DNA from: Rhodoferax sp.
GTDB lineage: Bacteria; Pseudomonadota; Gammaproteobacteria; Burkholderiales; Burkholderiaceae_C
Direction: 5' to 3'
Length of the DNA: 64,000 bases
Assembly (NCBI RefSeq): GCF_012927445.1
Contig: NZ_JABBPD010000004.1
Coordinates: 717,039-781,038, forward strand
Part shown: piece after piece, positions 17,369-26,033 of the stretch
How positions within the stretch are numbered: the first letter of the stretch is position 1
How the letters are laid out: each line of letters starts with the position of its first letter
Translations under genes and position numbers: made by a program
Notes under the pieces: generated by a model
Databases searched by the model: none
What the model saw: the letters and a program-made list of their open reading frames with translations, nothing else
Told to the model about the DNA's origin: nothing

Positions 17369-17977
17369 ATGTCCAGCACCCGATTCACCCCACCCCCCAT
17401 CACCCACCTGCTCTACCTGCACGGCTTTCGCTCGTCGCCGCAGTCGCTGAAGGCCCGCACCATGGCGCAGCACATGGCCACACGGCAGCCGCAAGTGCAA
17501 TGGTGGTGCCCGCCATTGCCGCCGTCGCCGCGCGAAGCGTCTGCACTGTTGATGCAAGGCATCCAGGATTGGCCACGCGCATCGATGGCGGTGGTCGGCT
17601 CCTCGCTGGGCGGCTTTTACGCCACCGCCGTGGCCGAGCAAACCGGCTGCCGGGCGGTGCTACTGAATCCGGCGGTCAACCCGGCCCGCGATCTGGCGAA
17701 ATACATCGGCGAGCAAACCAGCTGGCACGACCCGCAGGAGCGCTTTTTCTTCCGGGCAGAGTTTGTGCAGGAGTTGCGCGACCTGGCGGTGAGCCGCCTG
17801 CGCCAACCCGACCATTACCTGGCGTTGATCGCCAAAGGCGACGAGGTGCTGGACTGGCGCGAAGCGCACGCCCGCTATGCGGGAGCCCGGATTCGCCTGC
17901 TGGAGGGCGGCGACCACGCCATCAGCGACTTTGACGCGCACCTGCCTGAAATCATGGCGTTTTTGGGCTTGAACTGA
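17369..17977 (+). CDS. YqiA-like alpha/beta-hydrolase esterase
   Basis: 202 residues. THLLYLHGFRSSPQSLKA carries the HG oxyanion stretch, AVVGSSLGGFYATAVAE the nucleophile elbow (G-S-S-L-G), and LLEGGDHAISDFDAH the catalytic His; an acidic partner is likely in KGDEVLDWR. This is the YqiA/UPF0227 family of small cytoplasmic esterases with unsettled physiological substrate. The ATG at 17369 suits the family; the frame is open far upstream only because it runs antisense through rodA and tldD. It stands 52 nt before the RNB gene and may share its transcript. Confidence 0.85.
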   Translation: MSSTRFTPPPITHLLYLHGFRSSPQSLKARTMAQHMATRQPQVQWWCPPLPPSPREASALLMQGIQDWPRASMAVVGSSLGGFYATAVAEQTGCRAVLLNPAVNPARDLAKYIGEQTSWHDPQERFFFRAEFVQELRDLAVSRLRQPDHYLALIAKGDEVLDWREAHARYAGARIRLLEGGDHAISDFDAHLPEIMAFLGLN

Positions 17978-18029
17978 GCCGCGGCGACGGCGCCACCCCG
18001 TTCCCCTTTTTGCAGAGACAATCCATCCC

Positions 18030-20096
18030 ATGTTTTTATTGTTTGAAGAAGCCGGAAAATTCATGGCCGGTCGGGTGCTGTCAGAGGCGGATACCTCTGC
18101 ACAGGTGGAGTTGGACAGCGGCAAGCGGGTCAAGGTCAAGACGGCCAACTTCCTGCTGAAGTTCGAAAAACCGGAGCCGGCGCAGCTGCTGGCGGCGGCG
18201 CAGACCATCAGCCAGTCGATTGAGCTGGAGCTGGCCTGGGAGTTTTCGCCGGAAGAAGAGTTTGGTTTTGCCGAACTGGCGCGCGAATATTTCAGCGACA
18301 AAGCGACGCTGGAGCAGCAAGCCGGCACGCTGGTGCGCCTGTTTGAGTCGCCGCACTACTTTCGCCGGGCCGGCAAGGGGCGCTTTCGCAAGGCGCCGGC
18401 CGACATCATCGCGCTGGCCCTGGCCGCGATTGAGAAAAAGAAGCAGATCGCGCTGCAAACCGAGCAATGGGTGAAAGACCTGAGCGCGGGCGAGTGCCCG
18501 CAGGCGATCCGCGAGCAGCTCTACAAAATTCTGTTCAAGCCCGACAAAAATGCGCCTGAGTACAAGGCCGTGGTCGAGGCCTCGCGCGCCACCCATCTGG
18601 GGCCGCTGGAGTTGCTGATCAAAGCCGGCGCGATCGATTCGCCCTACCAGTTCCACTGGCGCCGCTTCCTGCTGGAGAACTTTCCCAAGGGCACCGGTTT
18701 TCCCAAACTCGAAGCGCCGGCCATCAAAGACGAACTGCCTTTGTCCACCGCGCGGGCCTTCTCGATCGACGATTCGGCCACCACCGAGATTGACGATGCC
18801 CTGTCGGTACAAGGCCTGGGCAGCGGCACGGTGGTCGTCGGCATTCACATTGCGGCCCCTGGCTTGGCGATTCAACCCGGCAGCCCGATTGACCTGGTCG
18901 GCCGCAACCGCCTGTCGACCGTCTACATGCCGGGCTACAAAGTCACCATGCTGCCGGATGACGTGGTGCAAGCCTACACGCTGCAAGAGGGGCGCGACTG
19001 CCCGGCGCTGTCCTTGTACGTCACGCTGGACGAGGCCACGCTGGAAATCCAGAGCAGCGAGACCAAACTGGAGCGGGTGCACATTGGCGCCAACCTGCGG
19101 CACGACCAGTTGGACGCCATCGTCACGCTGGAATGGCTGGAAAATCCTGACTTTAACCATCAAATCGACCCGCAGCCCTTACTGAATAAGCGTAAGAAGC
19201 TATCATTTTTGCACCGCCTGGCACAAGACCTGAAGGCCAAGCGCGAAGTGGTGCGCGGTAAGCCGGAGAACTTCAACCGGCCCGACTACAACTTCAAGCT
19301 GGTCGGCAACGACGGTGCCGAGCCGCAAGGCAGCGAGCAGGTGCAAATCAGCGTGCGCGAGCGCGGCGCACCGCTGGACCTGATCGTGTCGGAGGCCATG
19401 ATTCTGGCCAACAGCACCTGGGGCAACTGGATGGCCGAACTCGGCGTCCCCGGCATTTACCGCAGCCAGGCCTCCATGCTGCCGGGCGTCAAGGTGCGCA
19501 TGGGCACCCGCGCCCTGCCGCATGCCGGTCTGGGCGTCAAAAGCTACGCCTGGAGCAGCTCGCCGCTGCGCCGCTACACCGATTTGGTCAACCAGTGGCA
19601 AATCATTGCCTGCGCCCGCCATGGCAAAACGGCGGCCTTGGTGGCGCCGTTCAAGCCGAAAGACGCGGACCTGTTCTCGATCATCTCCAGCTTTGACAGC
19701 GCTTACTTCGCCTACAACGACTACCAGCGCGCCATCGAGCGCTTCTGGACGCTCAAGTTCATCCAGCAAAATCAGGTGACCGAGATCACCGCCACCGTGT
19801 TCAAAGAAAACATGGTGCGGGCCGACGACCTGCCCTTGGTGCTGCCGGTGATGGGCGCCAGCGGTTTGCCCCGCGGCGCACGGGTCCTGATCAAGCTGGG
19901 CGACATTGACGAGGTGACGCTCGACATCCACGGCACCGTGGTGGAACGGCTCGATGCCGTCACGGAAACCGCCAATGCACCGGACGACGAGGCCGGTGAC
20001 GAGGATGAAGACGCTGGCGCCGGCCCAATTGCAATTGCCGTCGACATGAGCGAGACGGACGCCAGTCCCGCCGTCACCGATCAAACTGCCCCGTGA
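18030..20096 (+). CDS. RNase II/R-family (RNB domain) exoribonuclease
   Basis: 688-residue 3'-5' exoribonuclease. Catalytic RNB motifs are seen: AFSIDDSATTEIDDALSV (the aspartates that bind two metal ions), GRNRLSTVYMPGYKVTMLP and SSSPLRRYTDLVNQWQI (the substrate loop). The N-terminal 80 residues form a small beta-barrel-like region and the C-terminus ends in an acidic tail. The variable segment QIDPQPLLNKRKKLSF (near residues 378-394) is encoded by a core-repeat copy in reverse. The stop overlaps the tonB-like GTG start by 4 nt. The family is neither a typical RNase II nor RNase R by its N-terminus. Confidence 0.87.
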   Translation: MFLLFEEAGKFMAGRVLSEADTSAQVELDSGKRVKVKTANFLLKFEKPEPAQLLAAAQTISQSIELELAWEFSPEEEFGFAELAREYFSDKATLEQQAGTLVRLFESPHYFRRAGKGRFRKAPADIIALALAAIEKKKQIALQTEQWVKDLSAGECPQAIREQLYKILFKPDKNAPEYKAVVEASRATHLGPLELLIKAGAIDSPYQFHWRRFLLENFPKGTGFPKLEAPAIKDELPLSTARAFSIDDSATTEIDDALSVQGLGSGTVVVGIHIAAPGLAIQPGSPIDLVGRNRLSTVYMPGYKVTMLPDDVVQAYTLQEGRDCPALSLYVTLDEATLEIQSSETKLERVHIGANLRHDQLDAIVTLEWLENPDFNHQIDPQPLLNKRKKLSFLHRLAQDLKAKREVVRGKPENFNRPDYNFKLVGNDGAEPQGSEQVQISVRERGAPLDLIVSEAMILANSTWGNWMAELGVPGIYRSQASMLPGVKVRMGTRALPHAGLGVKSYAWSSSPLRRYTDLVNQWQIIACARHGKTAALVAPFKPKDADLFSIISSFDSAYFAYNDYQRAIERFWTLKFIQQNQVTEITATVFKENMVRADDLPLVLPVMGASGLPRGARVLIKLGDIDEVTLDIHGTVVERLDAVTETANAPDDEAGDEDEDAGAGPIAIAVDMSETDASPAVTDQTAP
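19161..19213 (-). repeat. Core-genome repeat, copy 3 (in frame in RNB gene)
   Basis: Reverse orientation: on the minus strand it reads TGCAAAAATGATAGCTTC, then ACGCTTATTCAGTAAGGGCT and a tail ending GTCGATTTG. The plus strand is translated without interruption inside the exoribonuclease. Confidence 0.65.
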
Positions 20097-20950
20097 ACCT
20101 GCGGTCTTTCAGCCCTCTCCAGCTGGCACTCGGCGCCTCGATCGCCGTCCATGTGGTGCTGCTGACGGTCCGCTTTGTGGACCCCGAGGCGTTCAACCGC
20201 GTGTTTGAAGACACGCCGCTGGAAGTCATCCTGGTCAATGCGCGCACCACGGAGAAGCCGAGCAAGGCCCTGGCCATTGCCCAGGCTTCCATGGCGGGCG
20301 GCGGTGAGACGGAAAAAGGCCGCGCCACCAGCCCGTTGCCGCCGGCGCTGCGGACGGAAACCGGCGATGACGTGGAACAGTACGCGCAGCACAAACTGCA
20401 AAACCTGCAGGAACAGCAAAACCTGCTGCTGGCCCAGATCAAAAACCAGCTGGCCGCGCTGCCGCCACCGGACCCCAAGCAGCCCACTGTCTCCACCGAA
20501 CAGGCCGAGCGGGAAGAAAAACGCCGCCAGCTGATCAAGCTGCTGGCCGAGATCGAGCGCCGCATCAATCAGGAAAATGCCCGCCCGAAGAAGCGCTACA
20601 TCAGCCCGGCCACCCGGGAAGAGGTGTACGCGGTGTATTACGACCATTTGCGCCGCGCCGTCGAAGACAAGGGCACCGAGAACTTTCCCCAAGCCGGCGG
20701 CAAGAAACTGTACGGCGAACTGACCATGATCGTGACCGTCAATTTTGACGGGCGGGTTCTCAATATCGAGATCGTGGAAAGCTCCGGCAACCGCACGCTG
20801 GACCGGCGCGCCGAGGCCATTGCCCGCAGTGCCGCCCCATTTGGTCGCTTCAACGCGGCGATGCGGCGCCAGGCCGAGCAGATCATGGTGGTCTCGCGTT
20901 TCAAATTCACCCGCGACGAAACGCTGGAAACCCAGCTCACGGCCCAGTAA
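20093..20950 (+). CDS. TonB-family energy-transducer-like protein
   Basis: 285 residues. It has an N-terminal membrane anchor (LALGASIAVHVVLLTVRFV), a long Gln/Glu/Lys-rich helical middle (EQAEREEKRRQLIKLLAEIE) rather than the usual Pro-rich region, and a C-terminal TonB domain (GELTMIVTVNFDGRVLNIEIVESSG, ARSAAPFGRF). TonB proteins pass proton-motive energy to outer-membrane receptors, but no ExbB/ExbD or receptor gene is near. Its coupling to the RNB gene (GTG start overlapping TGA) and to aroE suggests a housekeeping or envelope role instead. The position between RNB and aroE recurs in betaproteobacteria, as far as I recall. Confidence 0.8.
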   Translation: MNLRSFSPLQLALGASIAVHVVLLTVRFVDPEAFNRVFEDTPLEVILVNARTTEKPSKALAIAQASMAGGGETEKGRATSPLPPALRTETGDDVEQYAQHKLQNLQEQQNLLLAQIKNQLAALPPPDPKQPTVSTEQAEREEKRRQLIKLLAEIERRINQENARPKKRYISPATREEVYAVYYDHLRRAVEDKGTENFPQAGGKKLYGELTMIVTVNFDGRVLNIEIVESSGNRTLDRRAEAIARSAAPFGRFNAAMRRQAEQIMVVSRFKFTRDETLETQLTAQ

Positions 20951-20979
20951 ACGCCAAAAAAACAACTCACAGGACGACT

Positions 20980-21813
20980 ATGTCGATGGATCTTTATTGC
21001 GTCATGGGCAACCCGGTGGAACACAGCAGATCGCCGTGGATTCATGCCCGTTTTGCCGAGCTGACGGGCCAGTCGCTGCACTATGACAAGCGACTGATTC
21101 CGCTGGACGGCTTTGCGACGGCGGTGAGCGCCTTCGTGGCGGAAGGTGGCCGGGGCTGCAACATCACCGTGCCGTTCAAGTTTGAAGCCGCGGCGCTGGC
21201 CACCCACACCAGCGAACGGGCCATGCTGGCCCTGGCCTCCAACGTGCTGACCTTTCGGGACGGCGACATCCTGGCCGACAACACCGATGGCGCCGGTCTG
21301 GTCAACGACATCCAGCGCAATGCCGGGGTTGATTTACAGGGCCGCCGCGTGCTGCTGATCGGCGCCGGGGGCGCGGCCGCCGGCGTGTTGGGCCCGCTGA
21401 TCCTGGCGCAGCCGGCCGGCATCACCGTCGCCAACCGCACCTTGAGTAAAGCCAGTGAGCTGGTGGAACGCCATGCGGCGCTGGCTTTGCTGCAAAAAAC
21501 AGAGCTGACTGCGCATGATCTGCAAGGGCTAGAGGCCAATTTTGATGTGCTTATCAACGCCACTGCCAGCAGCCTGAGCGGTGCGGAGGTGCCGGTGGCG
21601 GCCAGCACACTGAAACCCGGCGCGCTGGCCTACGACATGATGTACGGGCCGGCGGCGCAGGGCTTTTTGACCTGGGCGCGCGAACACGGCGCGGTGGCCC
21701 GTGACGGTTTGGGCATGCTGGTGGAGCAGGCGGCCGAATCCTTTTTGATCTGGCGCGGCGTGCTGCCGCCCTCGCAACCGGTGCTGGCCGAGTTGCGGGC
21801 GATTCTGCGTTAA
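20980..21813 (+). CDS. aroE: Shikimate 5-dehydrogenase
   Basis: Reduces 3-dehydroshikimate to shikimate with NADPH. The 277-residue protein shows YCVMGNPVEHSRSPWIH, the catalytic Lys in GCNITVPFKFEA, Asp in ADNTDGAGLV, and the cofactor loop LLIGAGGAAAGVLGPL with VANRTLSKA. The stretch LQKTELTAHDLQGLEANFD (about residues 172-190) is encoded by a core-repeat copy in sense orientation and lies in a surface-variable region before the conserved LINATASSL. An AGGA-like RBS precedes the ATG. mtgA follows after 15 nt. Confidence 0.95.
   Translation: MSMDLYCVMGNPVEHSRSPWIHARFAELTGQSLHYDKRLIPLDGFATAVSAFVAEGGRGCNITVPFKFEAAALATHTSERAMLALASNVLTFRDGDILADNTDGAGLVNDIQRNAGVDLQGRRVLLIGAGGAAAGVLGPLILAQPAGITVANRTLSKASELVERHAALALLQKTELTAHDLQGLEANFDVLINATASSLSGAEVPVAASTLKPGALAYDMMYGPAAQGFLTWAREHGAVARDGLGMLVEQAAESFLIWRGVLPPSQPVLAELRAILR
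21489..21547 (+). repeat. Core-genome repeat, copy 4 (in frame in aroE)
   Basis: Plus orientation: GCTGCAAAAAACAGAGCTGA, CGCATGATCTGC, then AGGGCTAGAGGCCAATTTTG. The last part is almost identical to the 3' ends of copies 1 and 5. It is read as LQKTELTAHDLQGLEANF. Confidence 0.72.
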
Positions 21814-21828
21814 ACGGAGCTCGCCCCC

Positions 21829-22617
21829 ATGAAGTCACTGATGCGCTGGCTGGGTTTGCTGCTGGCCGCCGTGCTGGCGCTGCAGCTCTTCTTTGTGGCG
21901 CGCATTGCCGCCATGGCGGTACTGGACCCGCAATCGACCTCGTTTGGGCGCTCGGAAGCGTGGCGCGTGCTGCATGAAAAAGGCACGTTGCGCTGGCGCC
22001 AGCAATGGGTGGCCTACCCGCAGATTGCGGACTCACTGAAGCGGGCGGTCATTGCCAGTGAAGACGACGGCTTTATCTACCACGACGGCGTGGACTGGGA
22101 CGCCCTGGAAAAAGCCTGGCAAAAGAATGCCAAGGCGGAAGCGCAGGCGGCCAAAACGCAGGCGGCGATGACGCAAACCGCGAAAAACCAGGCCAACCGA
22201 AAAACCGGTACGGGCCCGGCCAAAAACCAACCGCTGGTGCGCCAGCCCAAGGTGGTGGGCGGCTCCACCATCACCCAGCAGCTGGCCAAAAACCTGTTTT
22301 TATCGGGCGAGCGGACCCTGCTGCGCAAGGGCCAGGAGTTTGTGCTGACCCTGCTGCTGGAGTCCTTGCTGAGCAAGCAGCGCATTCTGGAGATTTACCT
22401 CAACAACGTCGAGTGGGGCGAAGGTGTGTTTGGCGCCGAGGCGGCCGCCCAGCACTACTTTCGCAAGCCGGCCTCGCGGCTCAGCGCCTACGAAGCATCA
22501 CGGCTGGCCGTGATGTTGCCGCGCCCCAAGTATTTCGAAAAAATGCCCAACTCCAGCTATATCTCGGGACGCGCCGGCGTGATCGCCAACCGCCTCGCGG
22601 ATGCCGAATTGCCCTGA
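21829..22617 (+). CDS. mtgA: Monofunctional biosynthetic peptidoglycan transglycosylase
   Basis: 262-residue GT51 enzyme anchored by an N-terminal membrane helix (LGLLLAAVLALQLFFVARIAAM) that polymerises lipid II in the periplasm. Motifs: ASEDDGFIYHDGVDW with the catalytic Glu, GGSTITQQLAKNLFLSGERT, and EIYLNNVEWGEGVFGAEAA. Between the first two motifs is an unusual Lys/Ala/Gln-rich insertion of about 35 residues (NAKAEAQAAKTQAAMTQTAK), longer than in the MtgA proteins I recall. It is the last gene of the RNB-tonB-aroE-mtgA run; beyond it lies gene debris. Confidence 0.93.
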   Translation: MKSLMRWLGLLLAAVLALQLFFVARIAAMAVLDPQSTSFGRSEAWRVLHEKGTLRWRQQWVAYPQIADSLKRAVIASEDDGFIYHDGVDWDALEKAWQKNAKAEAQAAKTQAAMTQTAKNQANRKTGTGPAKNQPLVRQPKVVGGSTITQQLAKNLFLSGERTLLRKGQEFVLTLLLESLLSKQRILEIYLNNVEWGEGVFGAEAAAQHYFRKPASRLSAYEASRLAVMLPRPKYFEKMPNSSYISGRAGVIANRLADAELP

Positions 22618-22641
22618 CCGCAGCTCCATTCGTCGACAAGG

Positions 22642-23307
22642 TCACAGAACTCGAGCTATTGGCGTGGCCTCTGGGGCCAGAGCTTGCGCCAGCCTTTTCA
22701 TGCTGCCACGGCTTTCATAGGTACTGAAGCAATAGGGGGCCAACCGTTTGCGGAAAAAATTAATCATCTTGGTGGACGAATCAAATGACATGCCGTACAC
22801 CCCCACCGGTCGCGTTTCCACGATAGGGCTGGCAACATGGCGACGCAGGGCCGCCGCCAAAATAAGCGGGCTTAAGGCCTGCGCGGCGCGCAAATGCGGG
22901 CGAACGAACGTGCTCCGGTAACACAGTGCATCCGTCACCAGCGGAGAGCGGGTGACGATCATCCAGGCGACCACCTCGCCGTGATGACGCACACCGACAC
23001 TGATGCTGGGTTCAATGTCCTCGACTTCGGTAAAGGGCGAAAGCACATAGGGAATCTTCCCTTCCGCCACGTCATGTTGCAGTTGGATGCGTTCTTCGAC
23101 GCTGAGCTCCTTGGGAGCAGTAGCAGGCGACAGCTGCACCATCATGCCGGGCTTGATTCGTTTAGCCTCGCTCTGCGGTGGCATGTAGATCAGCGCTTCA
23201 AGTAGCTTGACCGGCGCCTCTACCGAAAGTACCGGCTGGTTAACCGTGACGACGTCGCCTTTGCTCACCAGCACTTCAACGACGAGGCCGTCATGCGTGC
23301 TGACCAC
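22642..23307 (-). pseudogene. Truncated HlyD-like secretion protein fused to GNAT-like domain
   Basis: The first 70 residues (STHDGLVVEVLVSKGDVVTV, PVLSVEAPVKLLEALIYMPP, KRIKPGMMVQLSPATAPKE) are the lipoyl/hairpin part of an HlyD-family adaptor, resembling those of NHLM/NHLP peptide exporters. They continue upstream as YELASNVV before an in-frame stop, so the N-terminus with its membrane anchor is missing. From about residue 75 it changes to a GNAT-like sequence (SVGVRHHGEVVAWMIVTRSP, FFRKRLAPYCFSTYESRGS). This looks like a deletion that joined two genes of a lost peptide-export or bacteriocin locus. A real fusion enzyme is less likely because the start is lost. Domain calls are by pattern only. 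Confidence 0.5.
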
Positions 23308-23550
23308 ATTGCTGGCCAGTTCATACTAGGCCGACAAGTCGGCCAGCCGGCTGCGTTTTCCGGCCCTGCTGGGGCGTTTGGGCTCGCGTCGGCCAATTTT
23401 GGTGCAGCTCAAGCTGCGTTTGCCACAACGCCTAGCGCTGCGACTGGTGCAGCACTCCAAGCGGCTTGGGGTGCAGCCAAAGCCGCCGGAGCTGATTTGA
23501 ACGACAACACCGCGACCGAAATCTCCCTGTTGTTGTCCTACTCTTTCTAA
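23293..23550 (+). pseudogene. Possible 3' end of a lost gene (Ala-rich, SYSF terminus)
   Basis: The frame after the 23329-23344 palindrome reads as Ala/Gly-rich sequence (NFGAAQAAFATTPSAATGAA) ending TEISLLLSYSF and a stop. A final Phe after alternating hydrophobic residues is seen in outer-membrane barrels, which is the only hint of function. The part before the palindrome is antisense to the HlyD fragment and is not meaningful. Probably a remnant. Confidence 0.25.
23329..23344. repeat. Perfect palindrome at the HlyD-fragment break
   Basis: GGCCGAC, AA, GTCGGCC. It lies where the truncated HlyD frame meets unrelated sequence, so it may be a recombination scar. Confidence 0.5.
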
Positions 23551-23578
23551 CTGGAGCCGAATGCCTGGCTCGCGTTAG

Positions 23579-23725
23579 CGCTGCGAGCCTGCACAACTCG
23601 GCCCTGATGACATATTGGTGCTGGACCGGGGTTATCCGGCAACCTGGCTGGTGGCCTATCTCAATGAGCACAAGATTCGCTTTTGCATGCGCTGCGACAA
23701 GGTCACAACAGAACCTTTTCGCTAA
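23579..23725 (+). mobile_element. IS4-type transposase remnant
   Basis: The frame starting RCEPAQLGPDDILVLDRGYP and going on to WLVAYLNEHKIRFCMRCDK is the part of an IS4-family DDE transposase that holds the second catalytic Asp (LVLDRGYP). About 45 codons survive, with no catalytic Glu region and a stop 8 codons after RCDK. No terminal inverted repeats were recognised. It marks an old insertion just outside the Tad block. Confidence 0.75.
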
Positions 23726-23765
23726 GCGTTCGAACTCCAAAATCTACTACGAGTAAGTTGTTGGC

Positions 23766-23787
23766 TTGTCCCTAGTTTTGGGGACAA
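23766..23787. repeat. Palindrome flanking the Tad block, left copy
   Basis: TTGTCCC, an 8-nt loop containing AGTTTT, then GGGACAA. The same stem and the same AGTTTT loop return at 41698-41719. Shared loop sequence argues for a repeat family rather than two unrelated hairpins. Confidence 0.6.
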
Positions 23788-23911
23788 ACAAGCAATCTGT
23801 CTTGCCCAATAATTAATGCATCAATTTGTTGGCGAGATTGCCGGTGCGGGTTTTGAGGAAGCACCTTACAGAAGAACCGTTTATTTATTAACCAAGAGTG
23901 AAGGAATTTTC

Positions 23912-24172
23912 ATGAACCATTTTGAATCCAAAAAACGTCAACTCGGCCAAGGCATGACCGAGTACATCATCATCGTCGCCTTGATCGCTGTTGCCGCCAT
24001 TGGTGTTTACAGCTTTTTCGGTGAAACCATCCGGGCCCAAATGGCTGGGATGACCAATGAGTTGGCAGGAAAAGATGGTTCGGCAAACATCCAAAAAGCA
24101 GGAGACGCAGCAGGCAAAGCTGACGCTGAAAATAAAGCCAAAAATCTGGGTAACTACACATCACCAAAGTAA
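23912..24172 (+). CDS. Flp-type prepilin (major pilin candidate)
   Basis: 86 residues. A class III prepilin signal is present: short basic leader MNHFESKKRQLG, cleavage expected after Gly-12, then QGMTEY with Glu at +5 and Tyr at +6, followed by the hydrophobic helix IIIVALIAVAAIGVYSFFG. The C-terminal half is Lys/Ala/Gly-rich and polar. Flp pilins build the fibre of Tad pili. The ATG has a good RBS (GAAGGA). It opens the Tad locus. It is somewhat longer than typical 50-70-residue Flp proteins. Confidence 0.85.
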   Translation: MNHFESKKRQLGQGMTEYIIIVALIAVAAIGVYSFFGETIRAQMAGMTNELAGKDGSANIQKAGDAAGKADAENKAKNLGNYTSPK

Positions 24173-24175
24173 GTG

Positions 24176-26026
24176 ATGCACCCCCGGCGCCGAGCATTAA
24201 CGCCTAGCCCGGGTAAACAGCGGGGACAGGCCCTGCTGTTTGTCACTGTGACAGCGTTGGTGATATTGCTGGCCATGTTGACGATGTTCAGCATGGGCCA
24301 GCTCACCACCGAGAAGATGAAACTGCAAAACACGGCCGACGCAGCGGCCTACAGCTCGGCGGTCGCCCAAGCGCGTGATTACAACTTTTCGGCCTACCTC
24401 AACCGCGGCATGATTGCCAACGATGTTGCCGTGGCTCAGTTGGTGGGTTTGGCTTCCTGGGGGCGCAATTACTACGACACCTTCCACACCCTGATGCCGC
24501 GGGTTGATTCGAGATATTCATGGGTGTCGCCCGGCCCACTGTATTCGCTGTGGTCGGTCTCTGAGCCCGTGGCCAAAGGCGCGTCTTCGATACTCAAGCC
24601 GGCCTTTGATACTGCTGCCAGGATGTTTGTACCCCTGTTGTTGACGATCAACACGGGTTTTGCCGGTGCCCAAAAGATTTACCACTACGGCACCGCCCTG
24701 ACCGTGGCTCAAACGCTGGGCGTTGACGACAAGTTCAACAGCATCATGCAAGGCACCGTCGGCTTTGACATGAGCACGATCACCGACTACATCCGCTTCG
24801 GGGACAGCTACAACGTGGTCAAGCTCAATGATCCCAGCGCCCACCTGAGCTTGCTGGGCATGGCGGGCTATGCCTACAACACCTCTCAATGGGTCAAGTT
24901 CACGTCAGACCGTAACCCCCTCGGCCCTTGGGGAACGGAGTCATTTGATTTCACGTTGGGCGACGGCTGCGGAGGATCTCCCTGGGAGCCATACAACGAA
25001 GACTGGTGTTTTAGTTGGCTCTATGGAGCAAAGCCGAGGCAGAAAGGCCATATCACCTTCACCCAAAACCACCCGGAGGATGCGACCGACGACGGACCGA
25101 AAAAAGACCGCATGGCCGGTGTCGTGAATGCCTCACTCGATGGCTTCACCACCGACCGCTCCAAGACCTGGTGGCTGCCGATGCTGGTCGATCCGATTCT
25201 TTTGGTCGGGCCGGAGCCCTCCGCTGGTTGGTTTTTGAAAATGCTGTTTCACGACGGTGCCACCAAACTCGCGGATGACAAAGACGCCAACGGCTTCCGA
25301 AAAGAAGACAGCTGGAACCAGCGCTGGGTAGGCCAAGATTCCACCAACATGCTGGCGATTGCAACGGTGCCCGTTGGCCCCATACCGTTTTGGGGTTTCA
25401 TCAACATCCCCGTGGTGCCGCTGATGTCCGGCAAAGGAGCATGGGACCTACTGGGTGCGGATGCCGCTGGCACGGCATCCGCCGGGCCCACCAGTGGCGA
25501 CTTGTCAAAGCTAACGGCACTGCGCAGCTACCGGGACGTGACAAACATAGAGCAGGCCACAACCACAGCGAATCAAAATATAAGTTCGCCACCGCTGCTG
25601 GTTGAGGTGGAGAAAAGAACCAGCACCATTGCCACCAGTGCCACGGGGCGTCTTCGCATAGGTCGCAGCGGTGGGGCCGCCGATCCCGCCGGTTGCGGCA
25701 TAGGGGATGCAGCGCGCAATGCACCTCAAGTGACTGCGCCGTTTGGCAGCGGTAACCTGGACGTGGGAGACGGCGCAGCCGCTAATTGCATGCGCGCCTT
25801 GTCCAAGGCCGAAGCCTATTTTTCGCGCCCGACGAACCTTTTCCCGCGCGCCGATGGCCTGACCGAATACGGCAGCTTGTACAGCCCTTACTGGCAGGCG
25901 CGCCTGCTGCCTAACAGCGCTGACGAGCAATCGGCCTCTCTGATCTTGCACGGCTTGACGGACTTCAAGAGTTTTGGCACCGGTGCGTCATCTTATGCAA
26001 CTGAATTGATCAAACGCGCCCAATAA
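24176..26026 (+). CDS. TadG-like (Tad-domain) pilus-assembly protein
   Basis: 616 residues. After a basic N-terminus (KQRG) comes a hydrophobic segment ALLFVTVTALVILLAMLTMFSM and KMKLQNTADAAAYSSAVAQA, the pattern of Tad/TadG N-terminal helices. The +5 residue of the prepilin-like signal is Phe, not Glu, so processing is doubtful. The remaining 550 residues look exported, with many Trp/Gly and few Cys, and have no recognised enzyme motif. It starts 4 nt after the pilin stop (a GTG at 24173 is also possible), so translation is probably coupled. Role inferred: large minor pilin or assembly factor. Confidence 0.7.
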   Translation: MHPRRRALTPSPGKQRGQALLFVTVTALVILLAMLTMFSMGQLTTEKMKLQNTADAAAYSSAVAQARDYNFSAYLNRGMIANDVAVAQLVGLASWGRNYYDTFHTLMPRVDSRYSWVSPGPLYSLWSVSEPVAKGASSILKPAFDTAARMFVPLLLTINTGFAGAQKIYHYGTALTVAQTLGVDDKFNSIMQGTVGFDMSTITDYIRFGDSYNVVKLNDPSAHLSLLGMAGYAYNTSQWVKFTSDRNPLGPWGTESFDFTLGDGCGGSPWEPYNEDWCFSWLYGAKPRQKGHITFTQNHPEDATDDGPKKDRMAGVVNASLDGFTTDRSKTWWLPMLVDPILLVGPEPSAGWFLKMLFHDGATKLADDKDANGFRKEDSWNQRWVGQDSTNMLAIATVPVGPIPFWGFINIPVVPLMSGKGAWDLLGADAAGTASAGPTSGDLSKLTALRSYRDVTNIEQATTTANQNISSPPLLVEVEKRTSTIATSATGRLRIGRSGGAADPAGCGIGDAARNAPQVTAPFGSGNLDVGDGAAANCMRALSKAEAYFSRPTNLFPRADGLTEYGSLYSPYWQARLLPNSADEQSASLILHGLTDFKSFGTGASSYATELIKRAQ

Positions 26027-26033
26027 CATCCGC

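Noticed and set aside
23790..23911. Sigma-54 promoter before the Flp gene
   Set aside because: TTGGCGAGATTGC has GG and GC spaced 8 rather than 11 bases apart, so it does not fit the -24/-12 pattern.
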